Below are positions 59,964 through 64,000 of a stretch of DNA of 64,000 nucleotides, piece by piece (the first letter of the stretch is position 1; each line of letters opens with the position of its first letter). The DNA comes from Sphingobium aromaticiconvertens (GTDB taxonomy: Bacteria > Pseudomonadota > Alphaproteobacteria > Sphingomonadales > Sphingomonadaceae). The notes below the pieces were generated by a model. That model saw only the letters and a list, made by a program, of their open reading frames with translations. It searched no databases and was not told the DNA's origin. The DNA is taken from contig NZ_JBANRJ010000001.1 in NCBI RefSeq assembly GCF_037154075.1, positions 676,001 to 740,000 of the forward strand, read 5' to 3'. A program made the position numbers and the translations under genes.

Positions 59964-61220
59964 TCAGACACGTTCGATGATGATGGCAGGCGCCATCCCG
60001 CCCGCCGCGCACATGGTGATGAGGCCATGGCGGCCACCGGTCCGCTCCAGTTCGTCGAGCGCAGTGCCGATCAGGATCGCGCCGGTAGCGCCGATCGGAT
60101 GGCCCAGCGCGATCGCGCCGCCATTGGGGTTAAGCTTCGTGCGGTCGATCTCCATGTCGCGGATGAACTTTTCGGTGACCACGGCAAAGGCCTCATTCAC
60201 CTCCCACACGTCGATGTCGTCCTTGGTGAGACCAGCCCGCGCCAGCACCTTGCGCGCGGCCGGGACGGGGGCGTTCAGCATCAGCGTCGGGCAATCGCCG
60301 ATATTGGCGGTGGCGACGATGCGGGCGCGGGGCTTGAGGCCCGCCTTGCGTGCATAGGCTTCGGACGCCAGCAGGATCGCGGCTGCGCCATCGACCACGC
60401 CCGACGAGGTGCCCGCATGATGCAAAGGTTCGATTTGCAGATCGGGATAGACTTGGTTGATGAGCTGGCGGAAGGTGGGACCATCGGGGCGCGAGGGCAT
60501 GTCGGCGAACATTCCGAAGGCAGGCTTCAGTTCCGCCAACTGCTCCAATGTGGTGCCGGGGCGGGGATATTCTTCCCGATCCAGGATCAGGCCGCCGTTA
60601 TCGTCCAGCACGGGCACGGTCGACCGGGCAAAGCGCCCTTCGGTCAGTGCAATGGCGGCGCGACGCTGGCTTTCCGCGCCGAACGCGTCCAGTTGCGCGC
60701 GGGTGATGCCCTCCATCGCCGCGATGGCGTCGGCAGAAACGCCCTGGTTGGATTGCGGGTGCTTTGCCTGAAGCCGCATATTGCCGGTGCCAAGCCCGCC
60801 GGCTGATTTGACCCCCGCCTCACGCAGGGACTGGCCATACCAGTTGACGTAAGACATCATCTCGGCGCCGCCCGCGACCACCAGATCCTCCATGCCCGCC
60901 ATGATCTGTCCTGCGGCGAGGTTGGTGGCGGTCAGGCCGCTGCCACAAAAGCGATCGAGCGTGACGCCCGAGGCCCGGATATCATAGCCCGCGTCCAGCG
61001 CCGCCATCCGGCCCATGTCACCTCCCTGAAGGCCCATCTGCGCGCTGGTGCCCCAGATGATGTCATCAACATCGGCGGTGTCGAGGGCATTGCGATCCTT
61101 GATCGCCCGCAGCGCGGTGGCGGCGACATGCTGGGGATGCATGTGCGAGAGGGCGCCCTTGCCCATCTTGCCGATGCTGCGGGGGGTCCGGACCGCGTCG
61201 ATGATGTAGGCGTCGGCCAA
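59964..61220 (-). CDS. Thiolase (acetyl-CoA C-acyltransferase)
   Basis: This 418-residue thiolase has the nucleophile Cys92 (DRFCGSGL), NEAFAVV, the GHPIGATGA loop with the catalytic His, and CAAGGMA with the second Cys near the C-terminus. The start is TTG 61220, with AGGAGA upstream. It completes beta-oxidation by CoA-dependent cleavage of a 3-ketoacyl-CoA. Unlike the thiolase-like gene at 46679, all catalytic residues are present. Confidence 0.94.
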   Translation of the reverse strand: MADAYIIDAVRTPRSIGKMGKGALSHMHPQHVAATALRAIKDRNALDTADVDDIIWGTSAQMGLQGGDMGRMAALDAGYDIRASGVTLDRFCGSGLTATNLAAGQIMAGMEDLVVAGGAEMMSYVNWYGQSLREAGVKSAGGLGTGNMRLQAKHPQSNQGVSADAIAAMEGITRAQLDAFGAESQRRAAIALTEGRFARSTVPVLDDNGGLILDREEYPRPGTTLEQLAELKPAFGMFADMPSRPDGPTFRQLINQVYPDLQIEPLHHAGTSSGVVDGAAAILLASEAYARKAGLKPRARIVATANIGDCPTLMLNAPVPAARKVLARAGLTKDDIDVWEVNEAFAVVTEKFIRDMEIDRTKLNPNGGAIALGHPIGATGAILIGTALDELERTGGRHGLITMCAAGGMAPAIIIERV

Positions 61221-61378
61221 TGCTCGTCTCCTGATCGCATGAAATATTTGCCAGCGGGTATCGCATGGATGATCCGGGGGGCGCCACTCTCCAGCCAATC
61301 GCATGGGCGATTGATGGCCCTTGCTTACGCTACAGAATCTGGCCATCGGGAATGGGGGTGATGGGAGGAGTGGACAGG

Positions 61379-63049
61379 ATGGGGATAGCGCAGGCCGGTG
61401 GGGGCGGGAAACAGGGCGGGGCCTTTGAACCGCTGCGCGAACCGGTCTTTCGGCGCATCTGGACGGCCAGTGTCCTTTCCAACTTCGGTCAGTTGATTTT
61501 GGGCGTGGGCGCAGCGTGGGAGATGACCCGGCTGACGACCTCGCCCAGCATGGTCGCTTTGGTCCAGTCAGCGCTGATGCTGCCACTGATGCTGGTCGCG
61601 CTGCCCGCAGGGGCGGTGGCCGACATGTTCGACCGGCGGCGCATCGCCATGACGGGCCTCGCCTTTTCGATGCTGTGCGCTGCGCTGCTGACGACGCTCG
61701 CCTGGGCGGGCTATACGTCGCCCTGGATGCTGCTTGCCTTCTGTTCGCTGATCGGGGCGGGCGTCGCGCTCTATTCACCGGCCTGGCAGGCGTCGATCAG
61801 CGAGCAGGTGGGTCCGGTCCAATTGCCCGCTGCCGTCGCGCTTGGCACTATCAGCTACAATGTCGCGCGCAGCTTTGGCCCTGCGGTCGGTGGTGTCATC
61901 GTGCTGGCGCTGGGCGCGCAGGCCGCTTTCGCGATCAACGCGGTCTGTTATCTGCCGCTGTTCCTGGCCTTCTTTCTGTGGAAGCGGCGGCATGTCCCCT
62001 CACGTCTGCCGCCTGAGCAGATGCACCGCGCGATCGTGTCGGGCGCGCGCTATGCCTTTCATGCCGGGCCGATCCGCACGGTATTGTTGCGCGCCTTCAT
62101 CTTTGGGCTGTCGGGCGCGACGGCGACGGCGCTTGCGCCACTGGTGGCGAAGGACCTGCTGGGCGGGAACGCCAGCACCTATGGCCTGCTGCTGGGCGCC
62201 AGCGGGGTCGGCGCGGTTGTCGGCGCGCTGATGGTCAGCCCCTGCCGCGAGCGTTTCGGGACGCAGTGGACGACGGGCGTGATGGCGGTCGTCGGCGGGC
62301 TGGCGTTGGTGCTGACGGGGATCAGCAGGTCGGTGCCACTCACCTGTTTCGCGATGTTCATCGCCGGTGGCGCTAATATCCTGACGATCGCGCTGTTCAA
62401 CGTTTCGGTTCAGTTGTCGGCCCCGCGCTGGGTGACGGCGCGTGCGCTCTCGCTTTTCTCCTCCGCGCTGACGGGGGGTATCGCGATCGGTGCGTGGATG
62501 TGGGGCATGGTGGCGGGCCAATGGTCGGTCGATGTCGCGATGATCGCATCGGGCGTCGCGCTGGGGCTGATGCCGCTGCTGGGCTTCATCCTGCCCCTGC
62601 CCGAAGCGACCGAAGCCGATGTCGCGCCGTTCGAACTGGCCAATGAACCCGAGGTCGCGCTCGCCCTTACCCAAAGGTCGGGACCGGTGGTGATCGAGAT
62701 CGACTATGATGTCGACCCCGGACGGGCGCGCGATTTCTACGATGCGATGCTGAAAGTGCAGCGTACTCGCCTGCGCAATGGCGGTTTCAACTGGTCGCTG
62801 TCGCGCGACATCGCCGATCCGGCGCTGTGGACCGAGCGCTATCAGTGCCCGACATGGGGCGATTATCTGCATATGCGGACCCGTTTCACCCGGGCAGACA
62901 AGGACGCACAGGAACAGGCCCGATCCTATAATCGCGAGGGCAGCGAATTGCGCGTGCGTCGCCGGCTGGAACGGCCGTTCGGATCGGTGCGCTGGCGCGC
63001 GGATTCGCCCGATCCGCAACAGGTGCCGATCGGCTATATGGCGCCGTAA
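61379..63049 (+). CDS. MFS transporter with C-terminal ferredoxin-like domain
   Basis: This 556-residue inner-membrane protein has about 12 membrane segments (10-410) of the MFS_3/EntS type, followed by a soluble C-terminal domain (about 440-530: GPVVIEIDYDVDPGRARDFYDAM) that resembles an antibiotic-biosynthesis-monooxygenase-like ferredoxin fold. This architecture is known in the family. The ATG at 61379 has GGAGGAG upstream. It probably exports or imports a substrate or product of the pathway; direction cannot be inferred. It is divergent from the thiolase gene and 135 bp before the second TonB receptor. Confidence 0.9.
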   Translation: MGIAQAGGGGKQGGAFEPLREPVFRRIWTASVLSNFGQLILGVGAAWEMTRLTTSPSMVALVQSALMLPLMLVALPAGAVADMFDRRRIAMTGLAFSMLCAALLTTLAWAGYTSPWMLLAFCSLIGAGVALYSPAWQASISEQVGPVQLPAAVALGTISYNVARSFGPAVGGVIVLALGAQAAFAINAVCYLPLFLAFFLWKRRHVPSRLPPEQMHRAIVSGARYAFHAGPIRTVLLRAFIFGLSGATATALAPLVAKDLLGGNASTYGLLLGASGVGAVVGALMVSPCRERFGTQWTTGVMAVVGGLALVLTGISRSVPLTCFAMFIAGGANILTIALFNVSVQLSAPRWVTARALSLFSSALTGGIAIGAWMWGMVAGQWSVDVAMIASGVALGLMPLLGFILPLPEATEADVAPFELANEPEVALALTQRSGPVVIEIDYDVDPGRARDFYDAMLKVQRTRLRNGGFNWSLSRDIADPALWTERYQCPTWGDYLHMRTRFTRADKDAQEQARSYNREGSELRVRRRLERPFGSVRWRADSPDPQQVPIGYMAP

Positions 63050-63184
63050 AAGCAACGCCACAGCGATTGATCGCGATTTCGAATGAATGCCAAAGAAAAT
63101 CGCAATCGGCTGCGGCTGCGATCAGTTTAAGACACCCTTTTTCAGCTGAGCGCCCGGCACAGGGCGGCGGCATCAGGGGGCACT

Positions 63185-64000
63185 ATGGCTGACATCAAAT
63201 GGACAATCGGAACATCGGGCATTGGTTTGGCGGTGGCTCTTTCCCTGGCGCCGCAGTGCGCCATGGCTCAGGTCGCTCAGTCGGCGGATCAGGATGATGG
63301 CAATGCGATCATCGTGACCGCGCAGCGCCGGGCGGAGCTGTCGCGCGACGTGCCGATCAGCATCACCAGCATCAGCGGCGATCAACTGGCGACGTCTGGC
63401 GCCAACCAGCTTTCCGACATCTCCAATGTCACGCCTGCGCTGCGCTTCGACAGCGCCGCAACCTTCGTTCAGCCGACCATCCGCGGCGTCGGCACCGCCG
63501 TCACCACCTCGGGCGGCGGTGCCAATGTCGGCATCTATGTCGATGGCTTCTATTCGCCCAATTCGCTGGCCGCCGATTTCCAGCTGATGAGCCTGCGGAG
63601 CGTGCAGGTGCTCAAGGGGCCGCAAGGCACCTTGTTCGGTCGCAACACCACCGGCGGCGCGATCCTGCTGACCACCGCCGAGCCCAGTTCGACCCCGACG
63701 GGCGAAATGAAGGTCAGCTATGGCCGCTTCAACGCGATCGCACTTCAGGGCTATTCGACCTTTGGCGTGGTCGAGAATGTGGCAATGGACATTGAAGGCA
63801 TGTTCCGGCGCGGCGACGGCTTCGTCCGCAATATCACGACCGGCAGCAAAAAGGATGGCGCCTACAGCAACTGGGCGCTGCGGACCGGGATAAAGGCGGA
63901 CATCTCCGACTCCGTCTCGCTGCTGCTACGTTATACCCACAGCGACAATGACGATCCGACGCTGATGAACACCAACATCTATGTCGGCGATGACATTGGC
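63185..64000 (+). CDS. TonB-dependent receptor, 3'-truncated by window edge
   Basis: This open frame runs to the end of the window (272 codons). The protein has a signal peptide (cut likely after CAMA), a TonB-box-like NAIIVTAQRRAE, and a plug domain with RGVGTAV and VLKGPQGTLFGRNTTGG. It then enters the barrel strands. AGGGGG precedes the ATG at 63185. It is a second outer-membrane uptake receptor, of a different subgroup from that at 28363. Confidence 0.93.
   Translation, partial: MADIKWTIGTSGIGLAVALSLAPQCAMAQVAQSADQDDGNAIIVTAQRRAELSRDVPISITSISGDQLATSGANQLSDISNVTPALRFDSAATFVQPTIRGVGTAVTTSGGGANVGIYVDGFYSPNSLAADFQLMSLRSVQVLKGPQGTLFGRNTTGGAILLTTAEPSSTPTGEMKVSYGRFNAIALQGYSTFGVVENVAMDIEGMFRRGDGFVRNITTGSKKDGAYSNWALRTGIKADISDSVSLLLRYTHSDNDDPTLMNTNIYVGDDIG

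Noticed and set aside
63073..63103. GCGATTT...AAATCGC inverted repeat after the MFS gene, considered as a terminator
   Set aside because: Only seven pairs with a 17-nt loop and no U-run on the right strand; too weak to call.
1..64000. Defence system, prophage, CRISPR or secondary-metabolite cluster
   Set aside because: No Cas, restriction, toxin-antitoxin, phage structural, polyketide synthase or peptide synthetase genes were found; the sulfotransferases and P450 alone do not make a biosynthetic cluster.

Overview
The window reads as one large catabolic gene island from a GC-rich alphaproteobacterium, most likely a sphingomonad (Sphingomonas, Sphingobium, Novosphingobium or a relative). This is inferred from protein style, not from a marker gene: two TonB-dependent receptors of the sphingomonad type, very many short-chain dehydrogenases (SDRs), EthD- and NTF2-like small proteins, and class III CoA transferases. 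I see no rRNA, tRNA, CRISPR array, insertion sequence or phage gene, and nothing clearly housekeeping apart from the truncated gabD at the left edge.

Layout. (1) 1-2482: end of gabD and two SDRs. (2) 2528-3787: a small unknown protein and an alpha/beta hydrolase on the minus strand. (3) 4032-12700: Baeyer-Villiger monooxygenase, Rieske oxygenase, an unusual thiamine-diphosphate (ThDP) enzyme, aldehyde dehydrogenase, a long beta-propeller protein and an EthD protein. (4) 12697-14162, minus: FDOR-type reductase and IclR regulator. (5) 14313-19385: acyl-CoA ligase, MaoC hydratase, terminator, CoA transferase, SDR. (6) 19382-24105, minus: NTF2-like protein, sulfotransferase, alkylsulfatase-like MBL protein, zinc alcohol dehydrogenase, SDR; a divergent AraC regulator precedes a second sulfotransferase and two VOC proteins (24231-27250). 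(7) 27278-30786: SDR and TonB receptor. (8) 31133-40621: TetR, acuI-like reductase, ligase, NTF2 proteins, SDRs, cupin, tandem EthD-like protein, aldehyde dehydrogenase, TetR. (9) 40626-48576: a divergent pair of operons, ferredoxin-SDR-fused acyl-CoA dehydrogenase-enoyl-CoA hydratase on the minus strand and P450-DUF35-thiolase-like aldolase-DUF2889 on the plus strand. (10) 48645-57788, mostly minus: amidohydrolase, IclR, crotonase, second amidohydrolase, apparently permuted CoA transferase, ligase, unknown protein, CoA transferase. (11) 58046-64000: SDR, small secreted protein, MarR, thiolase, MFS transporter and the start of a second TonB receptor.

How it could work together (inference). 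The TonB receptors take up a bulky hydrophobic substrate. The P450, BVMO and Rieske enzymes insert oxygen, and SDRs and aldehyde dehydrogenases oxidise the products to acids. Three ligases and three CoA transferases make thioesters. Dehydrogenase, hydratase, 3-hydroxyacyl dehydrogenase and thiolase or retro-aldolase steps then shorten the skeleton. The substrate cannot be named from sequence; a terpenoid, steroid-like or alkyl-aromatic compound would fit. Six regulators of four families and frequent strand switching suggest several separately controlled modules. The least conventional parts are the Rieske-ThDP-aldehyde dehydrogenase operon, the sulfotransferase/MBL region, the P450-aldolase module, the apparently permuted CoA transferase, and a shared palindrome linking an IclR gene to the BVMO gene.
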